DNA of 40,008 bases from Clostridiales bacterium (GTDB lineage Bacteria > Bacillota > Clostridia > Lachnospirales > Lachnospiraceae): assembly GCA_023663185.1 (NCBI GenBank), contig JAMPHY010000025.1, positions 1 through 40,008 of the forward strand. The letters run 5' to 3'. The first letter of the stretch is position 1. Every line of letters begins with the position of its first letter. This document shows, one piece after another, positions 24,671 to 33,589 of the stretch. The translations under genes and the position numbers were made by a program. Under the pieces are notes generated by a model, which did no database searches, was not told where the DNA came from, and worked only from the letters and a program-made list of their open reading frames with translations.

Positions 24671-25885
24671 ATGAAAAAAGCAATAGCAATCATATTCACA
24701 AGTGCTATTCTGATATTATTATGCGCCTGCGGAAAAGAACAGTTCATGCAGGAAAAACCTGAAAGCCGCAGTATAGCGGATTTGTCAGATAAGATAAATG
24801 AGTTTAGTGTTAGTAAAAGGCAAAGCTCTATTGATGTTTGTCAGTCTGTTGATTTGGAGCTTGAAGATTGGGAAGCTGCTTATCTTTCTTATCTTTCTTA
24901 TTTAAATGGTTTAGAACATGCGGATAGATATACATACAGCCTGATTTATGTAGATGAAGACGAGATACCTGAATTGGTGATAGACACAGGATATGAGGCA
25001 GGCGGCTGCCGGATTGTGACATTCCATGATGGTATTTTAGACGAATGGCAGTCCGACAGACTTAATGTAACTTATATCGAAAAAGGGAATCTTATATGTA
25101 ATTGGGATGGAAACATGGGATATTACTACCATAATGTTTATACAATCCAAGATGGAAAATGGCGCTTTGTTGAAGGCGGGCAATGGGGTGATGGTCCTGG
25201 CGGTATGCAATTTGACGAAAATGAGAATTGGCTTGTTGTACATTACTGGAATGGAGAAAATGAAAATGCAGAATGGTGGAGTGGAGATAAGGTAAGTAAA
25301 GAAGAATATGATGCGCGTTTAAACAATGTGTATCCAATGCAGCAGGCAGTATATCCTGAAAGATATTATATTTTTAAAGAAATTTATTCAATTCTGGAAA
25401 CAGACAATGTTTCTTCCGCAGGACATAGATATGAGTTAGTCATAGAAGATTTAACATGGACAGAGGCGGAAAGCGCATGTCGGGAAAAGGGCGGATATCT
25501 GGCGTCTATTACTTCATGGGAAGAGCTTGAGTGGATTCAGGAGCAGATGATTGCGGAAAATAAGACCGATATTACATTTTTTGTAGGCGCAAACAATTCA
25601 AAGGAAAATGGGGGACAACATGGTTTTTGCTGGATTGAAGCGGAAAGCGGGACTTATTATAACATGCTTGATTTACATAATGCGTTATTTGGATTTTGGC
25701 TGAAAGGAGAGCCGAGTTATATAGGACTGACAGAAGCAGGCGTGGAAGTTAGGGAAGACAGTGTGGTTTTATTTTATGAAAGTTCAGATAAGTGCTGTTA
25801 CATAAACGATGTTCCGAATGATATTTTGTCCGCTACACCGTCTTATTCAGGTAAAATGGGATATATTTGTGAATATGATGATTAG
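24671..25885 (+). CDS. Lipoprotein with C-type-lectin-like domain
   Basis: This is a predicted surface lipoprotein of 404 residues. The signal peptide ends LLCAC (lipobox). The middle region is a Trp/Tyr-rich domain of a type common in clostridial lipoproteins. Residues from about 255 to the end form a C-type-lectin-like fold: HRYELVIEDLTWTEAESACR, GGYLASITSWEELEWIQ, TFFVGANN, FWLKGEPSY and GYICEYDD. It may bind carbohydrate or protein at the cell surface. The ATG at 24671 follows AAAGGA by seven bases; an in-frame TTG at 24650 is rejected. A 9-bp repeat (24879-24903) encodes YLSYLSYL. Confidence 0.82.
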   Translation: MKKAIAIIFTSAILILLCACGKEQFMQEKPESRSIADLSDKINEFSVSKRQSSIDVCQSVDLELEDWEAAYLSYLSYLNGLEHADRYTYSLIYVDEDEIPELVIDTGYEAGGCRIVTFHDGILDEWQSDRLNVTYIEKGNLICNWDGNMGYYYHNVYTIQDGKWRFVEGGQWGDGPGGMQFDENENWLVVHYWNGENENAEWWSGDKVSKEEYDARLNNVYPMQQAVYPERYYIFKEIYSILETDNVSSAGHRYELVIEDLTWTEAESACREKGGYLASITSWEELEWIQEQMIAENKTDITFFVGANNSKENGGQHGFCWIEAESGTYYNMLDLHNALFGFWLKGEPSYIGLTEAGVEVREDSVVLFYESSDKCCYINDVPNDILSATPSYSGKMGYICEYDD

Positions 25886-25891
25886 CAAGAA

Positions 25892-25921
25892 AAAGAGGCT
25901 GCCAATATGAACAGCTTCTTT
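25892..25921 (+). terminator. Bidirectional intrinsic terminator
   Basis: AAAGAGGCTG (25892-25901) pairs with CAGCTTCTTT (25912-25921), ten pairs with one G-U, around a ten-base loop. A-rich sequence on the left and T-rich on the right serve both strands. It lies between the lipoprotein gene (plus) and hicB (minus), which converge. Confidence 0.75.
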
Positions 25922-25928
25922 ACTTAAT

Positions 25929-26330
25929 TTATTTTGCCTGTGCCATTGAAAGTAAGGCATCTTGTAGAATTTTAGAGAAATTGATATTGTTTTTTTCAGC
26001 ATAAGTATTTAACCATGCGGGAATGGTAAGGTTTTTTCTTACTGCCTTTTCGCCGTATTTTTCTTCATAAGAATCAATGTCTAGTAATAACATATTTACC
26101 ATACAGCCATTTTCAGTAGTTATTTCCGAATAGTCAGAAGCGTTTGGTATTTGCTCTCCGTCCTCAAGCTCTCCTAATATCCAACCGCTTGCCGCGTCAA
26201 TTCCCATTTCAATTGCCTGTTCTAAGTCTTTGCCTTCTGTTACGCAGCCGGGTAAGTCGGGAAATTCTACCACATATCCTCCACTGTTATCTGAAAAGGG
26301 CTTAAATATAGCCGGATAAATTAATTTCAA
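25929..26330 (-). CDS. hicB: HicB-family antitoxin, apparently orphan (TTG start)
   Basis: This 133-residue protein has the HicB fold (KLIYPAIFKPFSDNSGGYVV, EFPDLPGCVTEGKDLEQAI) and a C-terminal ribbon-helix-helix-like DNA-binding part (RKNLTIPAWLNTYAEKNNIN, then FSKILQDALLSMA). The TTG at 26330 is preferred. GGAGGTG lies six bases upstream, and the in-frame ATG at 26345 sits on the far side of that site. HicB normally neutralises the RNase HicA encoded just upstream, but only a ten-codon frame remains there. Its promoter carries a palindrome it could bind. Confidence 0.85.
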   Translation of the reverse strand: MKLIYPAIFKPFSDNSGGYVVEFPDLPGCVTEGKDLEQAIEMGIDAASGWILGELEDGEQIPNASDYSEITTENGCMVNMLLLDIDSYEEKYGEKAVRKNLTIPAWLNTYAEKNNINFSKILQDALLSMAQAK

Positions 26331-26370
26331 TATTTCCACCTCCATTTATAAGTTTTAACAGATAGGGCTT

Positions 26371-26403
26371 TTAAAGTCCTACATGTTGCTCTCTAAATTT
26401 CAT
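26371..26403 (-). pseudogene. Ten-codon remnant at the hicA position
   Basis: On the minus strand AAGGAGG is followed by ATG and MKFREQHVGL, then a stop, 40 bases before the hicB start. HicA proteins often begin MKxxE-like (for example MKSRE), so this may be the deleted remnant of hicA with its strong binding site. A short leader peptide is an equal possibility. Confidence 0.4.
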
Positions 26404-26460
26404 GCAATACCTCCTTATTCATTCATGGCATCGCTCCTTTTCTGTTAGTATTCTAAAAAT

Positions 26461-26489
26461 ATTATAATGCGCATTATGCGCATTGTCAA
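26461..26489 (-). promoter_or_regulatory. Consensus promoter with spacer-filling palindromic operator
   Basis: On the minus strand TTGACA (26489-26484), a 17-base spacer and TATAAT (26466-26461) form a perfect sigma-70 promoter. The spacer is almost all one palindrome: AATGCGCAT, a central T, then ATGCGCATT (26466-26484, plus strand), perfect nine-base arms. Such placement suits repression by the ribbon-helix-helix domain of HicB, which is inferred. Confidence 0.8.
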
Positions 26490-26529
26490 TAAACTTCTTC
26501 ATTCAAATTATTTGCTTGAAATTTTTTCC

Positions 26530-26558
26530 TTGACACCACCCAAATCTTATTATATACT
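26530..26558 (+). promoter_or_regulatory. Promoter of the GntR-ABC operon
   Basis: TTGACA (26530-26535) and TATACT (26553-26558) are 17 bases apart, 50 bases before the regulator start. It diverges from the hicB promoter, so the two share a 40-base control region. YtrA-type regulators usually repress their own operon. Confidence 0.75.
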
Positions 26559-26607
26559 AACTGTACTACACAAAGCAATACAGATAATACAGAAAGGAAA
26601 CAGTCAT

Positions 26608-26979
26608 TTGATTAATCTTGATTATCACAGTAAGAAACCAATCTACGAGCAAATAATTGAAGAGATTAAACTGCTTGTTGTCAAAGGGCATTTAAGCCCC
26701 GGAGATTCCATTCCGTCTGTGCGCAAGATGGCGCAGACTTTAAACATTACGCCAAGCACTGTAGCAAAGGCGTATCAGGAGTTAGAACGTCAGAAAGTGA
26801 TTGAGACTATTCGGGCAAAGGGAACTTTTATCAGCGATACGCCCCAAATAGAACCTAATGAGGAGTCATTAGAGAAAATCCGCAGAAAAATCCAAAGCGA
26901 AATTATTGAGCTTAAGCGCATGAATTATTCCGAGGCGGACGTGGAGGCGTTGGTAAAAGAAATTTATCATTCCATATAG
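26608..26979 (+). CDS. GntR-family regulator, YtrA subfamily (TTG start)
   Basis: This 123-residue regulator has a winged helix: PIYEQIIEEIKLLVVKGHLS, then PGDSIPSVRKMAQTLNITPS and TVAKAYQELERQKVI. The short C-terminal helical tail is typical of YtrA-type members that control ABC transporters. The TTG at 26608 is chosen because AGAAAGGAAA lies eight bases upstream. The long in-frame extension to 26467 would cover the promoter and is rejected. It precedes an ATPase and a permease, probably one operon responding to antibiotics or cell-envelope stress. Confidence 0.85.
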   Translation: MINLDYHSKKPIYEQIIEEIKLLVVKGHLSPGDSIPSVRKMAQTLNITPSTVAKAYQELERQKVIETIRAKGTFISDTPQIEPNEESLEKIRRKIQSEIIELKRMNYSEADVEALVKEIYHSI

Positions 26980-27036
26980 ATTGGCTTAAAATGTAGCGAG
27001 GATAGTTTGAAATGTAACAGAAGGGAAGGAAAACAA

Positions 27037-27972
27037 ATGTTAGAGATAAAGAATCTGCAAAAAGGCTATAATAAAAAGCCGGTGCTACATGATATCAATA
27101 TATCCGTTAAACGTGGGGAAATACACGGTCTGATTGGTGCAAACGGCGCCGGTAAGACTACTTTATTGAAATGCGCAGCGGGAATTTATAGGTCTGATAA
27201 AGGAACGGTGCAGTATGATGAGCAGGATATTTATGACAATCCGGAAGCAAAGAAGAGGGTAGCATATGTGTCGGAGCAGCTTGATTTTATCAATCTTTAT
27301 TCAGTGTCGGGGTTAGCAGGATACTATCGGAATTTTTATGATACATTTTCTGTGGAAAAATTTGCAGATTTAGTGCAACGGTTTGGACTTAATCCCAAAA
27401 AGAACATAGGCAGTCTTTCTAAAGGACAGCGGGCAAAACTTAACTTCACATTGGCGGTTGCGCAGCAGCCGGAATATATAATAATGGACGAGCCCGAAAG
27501 CGGCATGGACGCAGAAGGGAGAAGTTTGTTTCGGGATATTCTGATAGAAGAAGTGGAGCAGGGGAAGATTGGCGTACTCTTTTCCAGCCATGATTTGACA
27601 GATATAGAGAAAATATGCGATAGCGTAACAATGATGGAGTTAGGAGAGATTTTTGCCGAAAAATCCGTGGACGAACTTATGCAGAGCGTGCAGAAATGGC
27701 GGGGCATCATACCGCGGAGTGCCGCGGACGGGCAAGCATCAGTTGTGATGGATACCAAAGATGAGCAAGCCTCAGTCGTGGTTATTCATGAAAATTATAA
27801 AATCGGCGACTTATCCGAGTTCTACACGGTCGGGGACAGGGACGCTAATGAGCGCACTTTGAAAAAAATGGATATCACGGAATATTCCGCGCAGCAGATT
27901 ACGCTTGAGGAGATTTACACACTCTTAAAGAAAATCTATATACAAAACAAGAGCAGGGTTTGTGAAAGGTAA
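27037..27972 (+). CDS. ABC transporter ATP-binding protein
   Basis: This ATPase has 311 residues. Walker A is GANGAGKTT, the signature is LSKGQRAKLNFTLAVA, and Walker B is IIMDEPESGMD, followed by the switch His in SSHDLTD. A C-terminal accessory region of about 90 residues follows. The ATG at 27037 follows GAAGGGAAGGA by seven bases. It lies between the GntR regulator and a membrane protein, the layout of YtrB-type exporters. The substrate is unknown. Confidence 0.88.
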   Translation: MLEIKNLQKGYNKKPVLHDINISVKRGEIHGLIGANGAGKTTLLKCAAGIYRSDKGTVQYDEQDIYDNPEAKKRVAYVSEQLDFINLYSVSGLAGYYRNFYDTFSVEKFADLVQRFGLNPKKNIGSLSKGQRAKLNFTLAVAQQPEYIIMDEPESGMDAEGRSLFRDILIEEVEQGKIGVLFSSHDLTDIEKICDSVTMMELGEIFAEKSVDELMQSVQKWRGIIPRSAADGQASVVMDTKDEQASVVVIHENYKIGDLSEFYTVGDRDANERTLKKMDITEYSAQQITLEEIYTLLKKIYIQNKSRVCER

Positions 27973-27988
27973 AAGGAGATGGAAAACT

Positions 27989-28873
27989 ATGAACGATATA
28001 AAAAGATTATTTAAAAGGGACTGTTTTTATTGGCTGATGGCAGCAGTTATTATATTTTTGCTGGGAGTAACAACTCATTTGGCATTAAGGACGATAGGGC
28101 TGCGTCTGAATGAAATAGGCGGAAATTTCTATGATTTATTCTACAATTTATCATATGATATAATGAAATTGTTGACGACGCCGTGGATATTGTGGACGGC
28201 GTTTGCAGTACAGGCGCTTAAGTTATTAATTCAAGAGACGAAAAACCGTGCGGAAGTGATAAATCTTTTTCCAATAAAATCAAGGAATATATTAACTTAT
28301 CATTATATAAGCGGTCTGCTTATAGTGGGAGCGGCTATCTTAACGCCTGCGCTCATTATACGGCGGCATTGCATATCTATGGAAATAAGGACTGGCATTG
28401 CTTTTGAGGACGCGGACATATTATGGTCTTATGTTACAAAGGCAGTAATAATATTTATGCTGTTTTATTCGCTGTTGATATTATGCAGAAGGTTGACAAA
28501 CCATGTGGCAGGAACGGTTTTTACATTTATTCTGTTTAAGCTGGTAATGGAGATATTAGCAGGTCGTTATCTTGGCATGTATTGGGATAATATGGCTGAT
28601 GAAAGAATCCAGAACTGGCTGTTTTGGGCGGCGTTAGCAGCAGTTTTTATTTTACTGTCTTATATTACGGAAGAGAAAAAGGATTATGCGATGGGCGGAT
28701 TTTATGCGTTTCCCGTGGTGCACTGGCTGGTAATGGGAATTATTTTCGTGGGAACGTGCTGTATCTTTTATGATTTATGCGGCGATATACCTAGGATATC
28801 GGCATGGAGTCTGATAATTACAGCCGCCTTACTGATTACCGCAGCGGTGGACTATATTGTAAAAGCAAAGTAG
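27989..28873 (+). CDS. ABC transporter membrane protein
   Basis: This 294-residue protein has about seven hydrophobic segments (for example CFYWLMAAVIIFLLGV and the WLFWAALAAVFILLSYI region), fitting an ABC-2-like permease. The ATG at 27989 follows AAAAGGAGA by nine bases. The in-frame GTG at 27962 overlaps the ATPase and has no good binding site. No family motif fixes the substrate. It is the last gene of the GntR-ABC operon. An imperfect hairpin (AGTCCA/TGGACT) lies in the 38-base gap before the convergent AraC gene. Confidence 0.75.
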   Translation: MNDIKRLFKRDCFYWLMAAVIIFLLGVTTHLALRTIGLRLNEIGGNFYDLFYNLSYDIMKLLTTPWILWTAFAVQALKLLIQETKNRAEVINLFPIKSRNILTYHYISGLLIVGAAILTPALIIRRHCISMEIRTGIAFEDADILWSYVTKAVIIFMLFYSLLILCRRLTNHVAGTVFTFILFKLVMEILAGRYLGMYWDNMADERIQNWLFWAALAAVFILLSYITEEKKDYAMGGFYAFPVVHWLVMGIIFVGTCCIFYDLCGDIPRISAWSLIITAALLITAAVDYIVKAK

Positions 28874-28911
28874 CAGCAATGTAATAGTCCATGCGTCTGT
28901 AGGCTGGACTG

Positions 28912-29736
28912 TCATATATATCTATTGCTTTTCCGATATTTTAAAGGAGAGATACCTTTTGTCCTTTTAAACGCATTGCCAAAATAATCGCTATCATTAA
29001 AGCCGCATTTTAAGGCAATCTCGTTAATGGATTCATTTGTTTCAAGCAGCATATTCGCTGCTTCCTGAATCCTTACATTTATAAGATATTCTTTATAACC
29101 GAAGCCTGTAGAAGACTTGAATTTGCGTGAAAAATAGGTGGGGCTTATGTTGAAATGAGCTGCCACTGTCTCAAGGCTAAGTTCTTCCATATAGTTGTTT
29201 CTTATATATCTGGCAGCTTTTTGCATAAGAGTATCCGCCATATCTATGTTTTGGATATGCTCGCTGTTTTTGTGCTGTTTATAGCGTATCAGAAATATTA
29301 TAAGCTCCTGAAGGCAATTTTTAATATTTATATCAGAATAATCGTCGCCCTGTTCATATTCAGACAGCATTCTATTCAAAAGTCCTTCTATGTAATCCCT
29401 GTGTATATTTGCAATGTGTATAACGGGTTCAGAGTAGAATATTTTTTTGAAGGATACCTGAGAAGTAGAGGATTTTATGTCAGGTACAGCTTCATCATTA
29501 AAAATTATAGTAGTTCTTTCGTGGGCTTTATCATTTACATATGAGGTTTTATGTATGGTATTCATAGGTATGAAAACCATATCTCCCTTATCCAGAATAT
29601 AAATAGAATCGTCAAGAAAAATCTTCCTTGTGCCGTTTTGTAGGTAATATATTTCATACATAGGGTGTAAATGCGCGGAAGGCATATTAAAATATGGATC
29701 ACGGCGTATTTTAGAGATTTTAAATGTTTTGGACAA
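28912..29736 (-). CDS. AraC-family transcriptional regulator with cupin sensor
   Basis: This 274-residue regulator has an N-terminal cupin-like ligand-binding part (HLHPMYEIYYLQNGTRKIFL, GDMVFIPMNTIHKT) and a C-terminal double HTH: LETVAAHFNISPTYFSRKFK, then INEIALKCGFNDSDYFGNAF and FKRTKGISPLKYRKS. AAAGGAGCC precedes the ATG on the minus strand. It is divergent from the MATE gene and the two oxidoreductase genes. Control of those genes, perhaps by a sugar or polyol, is inferred from position. Confidence 0.9.
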   Translation of the reverse strand: MSKTFKISKIRRDPYFNMPSAHLHPMYEIYYLQNGTRKIFLDDSIYILDKGDMVFIPMNTIHKTSYVNDKAHERTTIIFNDEAVPDIKSSTSQVSFKKIFYSEPVIHIANIHRDYIEGLLNRMLSEYEQGDDYSDINIKNCLQELIIFLIRYKQHKNSEHIQNIDMADTLMQKAARYIRNNYMEELSLETVAAHFNISPTYFSRKFKSSTGFGYKEYLINVRIQEAANMLLETNESINEIALKCGFNDSDYFGNAFKRTKGISPLKYRKSNRYI

Positions 29737-29780
29737 GAGTTCCGGCTCCTTTCAAATTTTTCTATGGCATACCTAAAGAT

Positions 29781-29808
29781 AGTATAATATAAAGAGGCAA
29801 AAAATCAA
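29781..29808 (-). promoter_or_regulatory. Possible promoter of the AraC gene
   Basis: On the minus strand TTGATT (29808-29803) and TATACT (29786-29781) are 16 bases apart, 44 bases before the start. This is tentative. The other half of the 177-base gap, toward the MATE gene, shows a TATACAAT-like -10 near 29860 without a clear -35. Confidence 0.4.
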
Positions 29809-29913
29809 GGTTTTCAATGAAATATGTCAAGAATTAGATGGAAAACACTTTTTATTTGTTATACAATAGTGACACTAAAGATATAAATTTAAAAAAGAAA
29901 GTGTGCTTTAGCA

Positions 29914-31263
29914 ATGAAACAGAAGAAAATAGATATGACGACAGGCCCGATTATGAAGAATGTATTTCTCTTTGCCATTCCGATTGTGCTTGGAAATATA
30001 TTACAATATCTGTATACTACGGTGGACACGCTGGTTATCGGAAATTATTGTGGTGAGACTTCTTTAGCGGCGGTAGGAACCAGCTCTCAGCCGGTGGAAG
30101 TGCTTATGTGTGTGTTTCTTGGAATAGGCACAGGGGTATCCATCTTAATCTCTCAGTATGCGGGTGCCAAAGACATGGAAAAAATGCGGCGGGCAGTAGA
30201 TACGGCTACATTTTTCGTATTTGTATGCGGCATTCCGCTTTGTGTGGTCGGATATTTTGTAGCGCCGATAATCTTAAAATTGATGGGCGCGCCTGCGGAT
30301 ACATGGGCTGCTGCAGTGGCGTATACGCGGATTGTCTTCTTTGGAGCCCTCGGAAATATAGGCTATAACATGAATGCAGGAATCCTTCGGGGCATGGGGG
30401 ATAGTAAGGCATCTTTGTGGTTCTTGGTAGTATCCTGTATCGCCAATATCGTGCTGGATATTTTGTTCGTTGCCGGATTGGGAATGGACGCGGGCGGCGC
30501 GGCGCTTTCCACCACCATTGCCATGTATTTGTCATGGATTATAAGTATCGTCTATATCAGAAAGAAATTTCCTGAGTTGGAATTACCATATTTTCCTAAA
30601 AAAGTTGATTGGAAAGAATTGAAACAGATTGTTAAAATCGGTCTTCCTATCGGTTTGAACAATTCCTTGTACTCTCTTGGACATGTGGCAATACAGACGC
30701 TGGTAAATGCGCAAGGTTCTGTTTTTATGGCAGGTAATTCGGTTGCAGGCAGGGTGACGGGACTGACTAATATAGCGATTACCGCGTTGTCTTCTGCGGC
30801 AACCACTTTTTCGGGGCAAAATTATGGCGCGGGGAATTTTGACAGGCTTAGGAAGGGCTATATTCGGATTCCTGTGATTTCCGGCATTGTTACACTGACT
30901 TTCGGCTTATGTATGATTTCTTTTCGTACCCCAATATTACGGATATTTACAAGAGATGAAGCAGTACTTATGTACGCAGGCAGATATGTTGTGGTCATAC
31001 TGTTATCACAATGGTTTTATGCGATATTTAATGGCATTATCTGTATAGTAAACGGCGTGGGGTTGATTCGCTATACAACGATTGTGAATATCCTGATGCT
31101 TTGGGCGGTGCGTATTCCCAGCGCTCATTTGATAGCGCGTTATTATGATGGGACTTATATTATGTTCTGCTTCCCAATCAGTTTTAGTTTTGGTATGATT
31201 ATGATGCTTGGCTATTATGTGTTCTCAAAGAAGTGGAAGAAGATTATCAGGACCGGTTTGTGA
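29914..31263 (+). CDS. MATE-family multidrug/cation antiporter
   Basis: This 449-residue membrane protein has about twelve hydrophobic segments in two homologous halves. The N-terminal MTTGPIMKNVFLFAIPIVLG and the LQYLYTTVDTLVIGNYCG segment are typical of the DinF/NorM group, and GLPIGLNNSLYSLGHVAIQT opens the second half. It exports organic cations or other compounds using a Na+ or H+ gradient. The ATG at 29914 has a weak site. An oxidoreductase gene starts 30 bases later. Confidence 0.9.
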   Translation: MKQKKIDMTTGPIMKNVFLFAIPIVLGNILQYLYTTVDTLVIGNYCGETSLAAVGTSSQPVEVLMCVFLGIGTGVSILISQYAGAKDMEKMRRAVDTATFFVFVCGIPLCVVGYFVAPIILKLMGAPADTWAAAVAYTRIVFFGALGNIGYNMNAGILRGMGDSKASLWFLVVSCIANIVLDILFVAGLGMDAGGAALSTTIAMYLSWIISIVYIRKKFPELELPYFPKKVDWKELKQIVKIGLPIGLNNSLYSLGHVAIQTLVNAQGSVFMAGNSVAGRVTGLTNIAITALSSAATTFSGQNYGAGNFDRLRKGYIRIPVISGIVTLTFGLCMISFRTPILRIFTRDEAVLMYAGRYVVVILLSQWFYAIFNGIICIVNGVGLIRYTTIVNILMLWAVRIPSAHLIARYYDGTYIMFCFPISFSFGMIMMLGYYVFSKKWKKIIRTGL

Positions 31264-31293
31264 TTTTAAATGAGCGGAAAGGAAGGATAATAT

Positions 31294-32448
31294 ATGCTAA
31301 AGACAGCGGTAATCGGAGTAGGAAATATGGGGAGCAAATACGCCTCTATCATACAAAGCGGCACGATTCAGGGCATGGAACTTAAAGCTATCACAAGGGT
31401 GCGCGGTACATATAGAGAGATGCTCCTGCCCACCATTGAGGCGGGCGTTCCCGTATATGAAACGGCGGATAAGCTTTTTACGGCTGTAGAAAATAAAGAG
31501 TTGTCGATTGACGCTGTTGTGATTGCAACGCCGCACTATTCACATGAGGAATTGGCGGTGAGGGCGTTTAAGAATGGGCTGCATGTGCTATGCGATAAGC
31601 CCTCAGGCGTATATAGCAGGCAGGCACGGAACATGGAAGCCGAAGCTGCTCGGTCAGGCAGGGTATTTGGTATGGTGTTTAACCAGAGGACGCTTCCAAT
31701 TCATATACAGTTGCATGAGTTGGTAAACAGCGGAAAATATGGTGCTCTGAAAAGGGTAAACTGGGTTGTCACGGACTGGTACAGACCGGAACAATATTAT
31801 ACTTCAAGTTCATGGCATGCAACATGGGATAAGGACGGAGGCGGCATTTTATTGAACCAATGTCCGCACAATCTTGATCTTTTGCAGTGGATATGCGGTA
31901 TGCCCGCTAGAGTCCAATGCTTTTGCAAAGAAGGACATTTTCATAATATCGAGGTAGAAGATGATGTGACCGCGTATTTTGAATGGGAAAACGGAGCGAC
32001 AGGGACATTTATCTCTTCAACCGGAGATGCGCCGGGCATAAACCGTTTGGAAATATCGTTAGAGGAAGCGTTGATTGTCTGTGAGAACGGAAAACTGCGA
32101 ATCGGGGAACTTGTTCAAGAGATGGGCGGCAAAGAGGCGGATTATCGCAAAAGCTCCACCGATTATTTTAGGAAAATAAAGGGAACATGGACGGAAATAA
32201 CACCGGAGAAGGAAGAGAAGCCCTACGAAAAAGTTTTACAGGGCTTTGCTGATGAGTGTATGGGTAGCGGAAAATGTATTGCCAAAGGCGCAGAAGGCAG
32301 AAAAAGTCTGCTGCTTTCTAATGCGGCTTATCTGTCCTCATGGGAGAAAAGAATGGTGGATATTCCGCATATAGAAACTGACGAGGAACTTGAATTTGAG
32401 CGCTTATTTGAGAAATGGCTGGAACAAAAAAGAGGGACGGGGAATTAA
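31294..32448 (+). CDS. Gfo/Idh/MocA-family oxidoreductase
   Basis: This is an NAD(P)-dependent dehydrogenase of 384 residues. The Rossmann motif is TAVIGVGNMGSKYASII, followed by the CDKPSGVYSRQARNME segment (EKP-type motif as DKP) and the substrate-binding half with GGGILLNQCPHNLDLLQWIC. Substrates are often sugars, inositols or their amino derivatives. GGAAAGGA precedes the ATG. The following gene starts one base after its stop, so the two probably act together. Confidence 0.87.
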   Translation: MLKTAVIGVGNMGSKYASIIQSGTIQGMELKAITRVRGTYREMLLPTIEAGVPVYETADKLFTAVENKELSIDAVVIATPHYSHEELAVRAFKNGLHVLCDKPSGVYSRQARNMEAEAARSGRVFGMVFNQRTLPIHIQLHELVNSGKYGALKRVNWVVTDWYRPEQYYTSSSWHATWDKDGGGILLNQCPHNLDLLQWICGMPARVQCFCKEGHFHNIEVEDDVTAYFEWENGATGTFISSTGDAPGINRLEISLEEALIVCENGKLRIGELVQEMGGKEADYRKSSTDYFRKIKGTWTEITPEKEEKPYEKVLQGFADECMGSGKCIAKGAEGRKSLLLSNAAYLSSWEKRMVDIPHIETDEELEFERLFEKWLEQKRGTGN

Positions 32449-32449
32449 A

Positions 32450-33571
32450 ATGGATAAAATCAAGTTTATCGTGGTAGGCTCCGGCTGGCGCTCATTATAT
32501 TATGTCAGGGTAGCGAAAGCCCTGCCGGACGTCTTTGAGTTATGCGCAATGTACTGCAGGACTGAGGAAAAAGCGCAAATGATGGCAAAAGAACATCATA
32601 TTCATACGACCACGTCCATAGATGAATGTATGGATTATAAAGCGGATTTTGCAGTTGTTGTCGTGAATAAGGCGTCTATTGCCGAAGTCAGTATGGAATG
32701 GCTGCGGCGTGGGTTCACTGTGCTTTGTGAAACGCCGGCGGCGTTGGATATAGAAACTCTGAATAAACTGTGGGATATGCACGAACAAGGATATAAGTTA
32801 ATCGTGGCGGAGCAGTATACAAATTATCCGGAATACAGCGCTTTATTGAAGGTGGTTGAGCGAAATATAATCGGGGAATTGTGCTGCCTGAATATTTCCC
32901 TTGCGCATGAATATCATGGTGCAAGTCTTATGCGGGCTTTGTTAAAAGTGCCCTCGGATATGGATTTTACGGTGTCTGCTAAAACCTATCAATTTCCGAC
33001 AACTGAGACGCTTACAAGGTACGCTTCATATCACGACGGCAGGATTGCGGATAAGAAGAGGTGTGTTGCAACATTTGAATTTGCAGACGGAAAAGTTGCA
33101 CTGTATGATTTTGATTCGGAGCAATATCGTTCGCCTATTCGCAAAAATACGCTGAAATTACAGGGGAGCCGCGGGGAAATCATTGACCATACAGTGTATT
33201 ATCTGGATTGTAAGAATGAACCTGTAACATCAAAAATTCAGGTGGAGAAAAGAAAGATTGAAACGGAGTACGAGAATCCGAATCTGCACTATGTAGAAGA
33301 AATCACGGCAATAACCTTTGAGGACGATAGTGTGTATACTCCTGAATTTAGTCTGTGCGGTCTTGCACAGGACGAAACAGCGATTGCAACATTGATGAGG
33401 CGAACTGCGGCATACTCTAGGGGAGATACAACAGAACCGTATCCGTTAAAAGACGCATTACAGGACGCATATATGGCGATATTATTACGGGAAGCGGACA
33501 TATCGCAAAAGAAAATCAGCAGCTTGAAGCAGGCTTGGCATAATGAAGCTTCTGCCAAAAGCTTTCCATGA
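32450..33571 (+). CDS. Gfo/Idh/MocA-family oxidoreductase, second member
   Basis: A second, diverged family member of 373 residues. The dinucleotide motif is IVVGSGWRSLYYVRVAKAL. The EKP-type motif is CETPAALD (Glu-Thr-Pro), and AEQYTNYPEYSALL follows. Loss of Lys in this motif may mean altered or lost catalysis, leaving it as a partner subunit. The ATG at 32450 follows ACGGGGA; the longer in-frame start at 32390 lies inside the previous gene. A consensus promoter lies 18 bases after its stop. Confidence 0.82.
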   Translation: MDKIKFIVVGSGWRSLYYVRVAKALPDVFELCAMYCRTEEKAQMMAKEHHIHTTTSIDECMDYKADFAVVVVNKASIAEVSMEWLRRGFTVLCETPAALDIETLNKLWDMHEQGYKLIVAEQYTNYPEYSALLKVVERNIIGELCCLNISLAHEYHGASLMRALLKVPSDMDFTVSAKTYQFPTTETLTRYASYHDGRIADKKRCVATFEFADGKVALYDFDSEQYRSPIRKNTLKLQGSRGEIIDHTVYYLDCKNEPVTSKIQVEKRKIETEYENPNLHYVEEITAITFEDDSVYTPEFSLCGLAQDETAIATLMRRTAAYSRGDTTEPYPLKDALQDAYMAILLREADISQKKISSLKQAWHNEASAKSFP

Positions 33572-33589
33572 TTCCAGATATTCCCCATA

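Noticed and set aside
26467-26607. Upstream extension of the GntR gene
   Set aside because: It would run through the operator and the TTGACA/TATACT promoter and adds no recognised domain.
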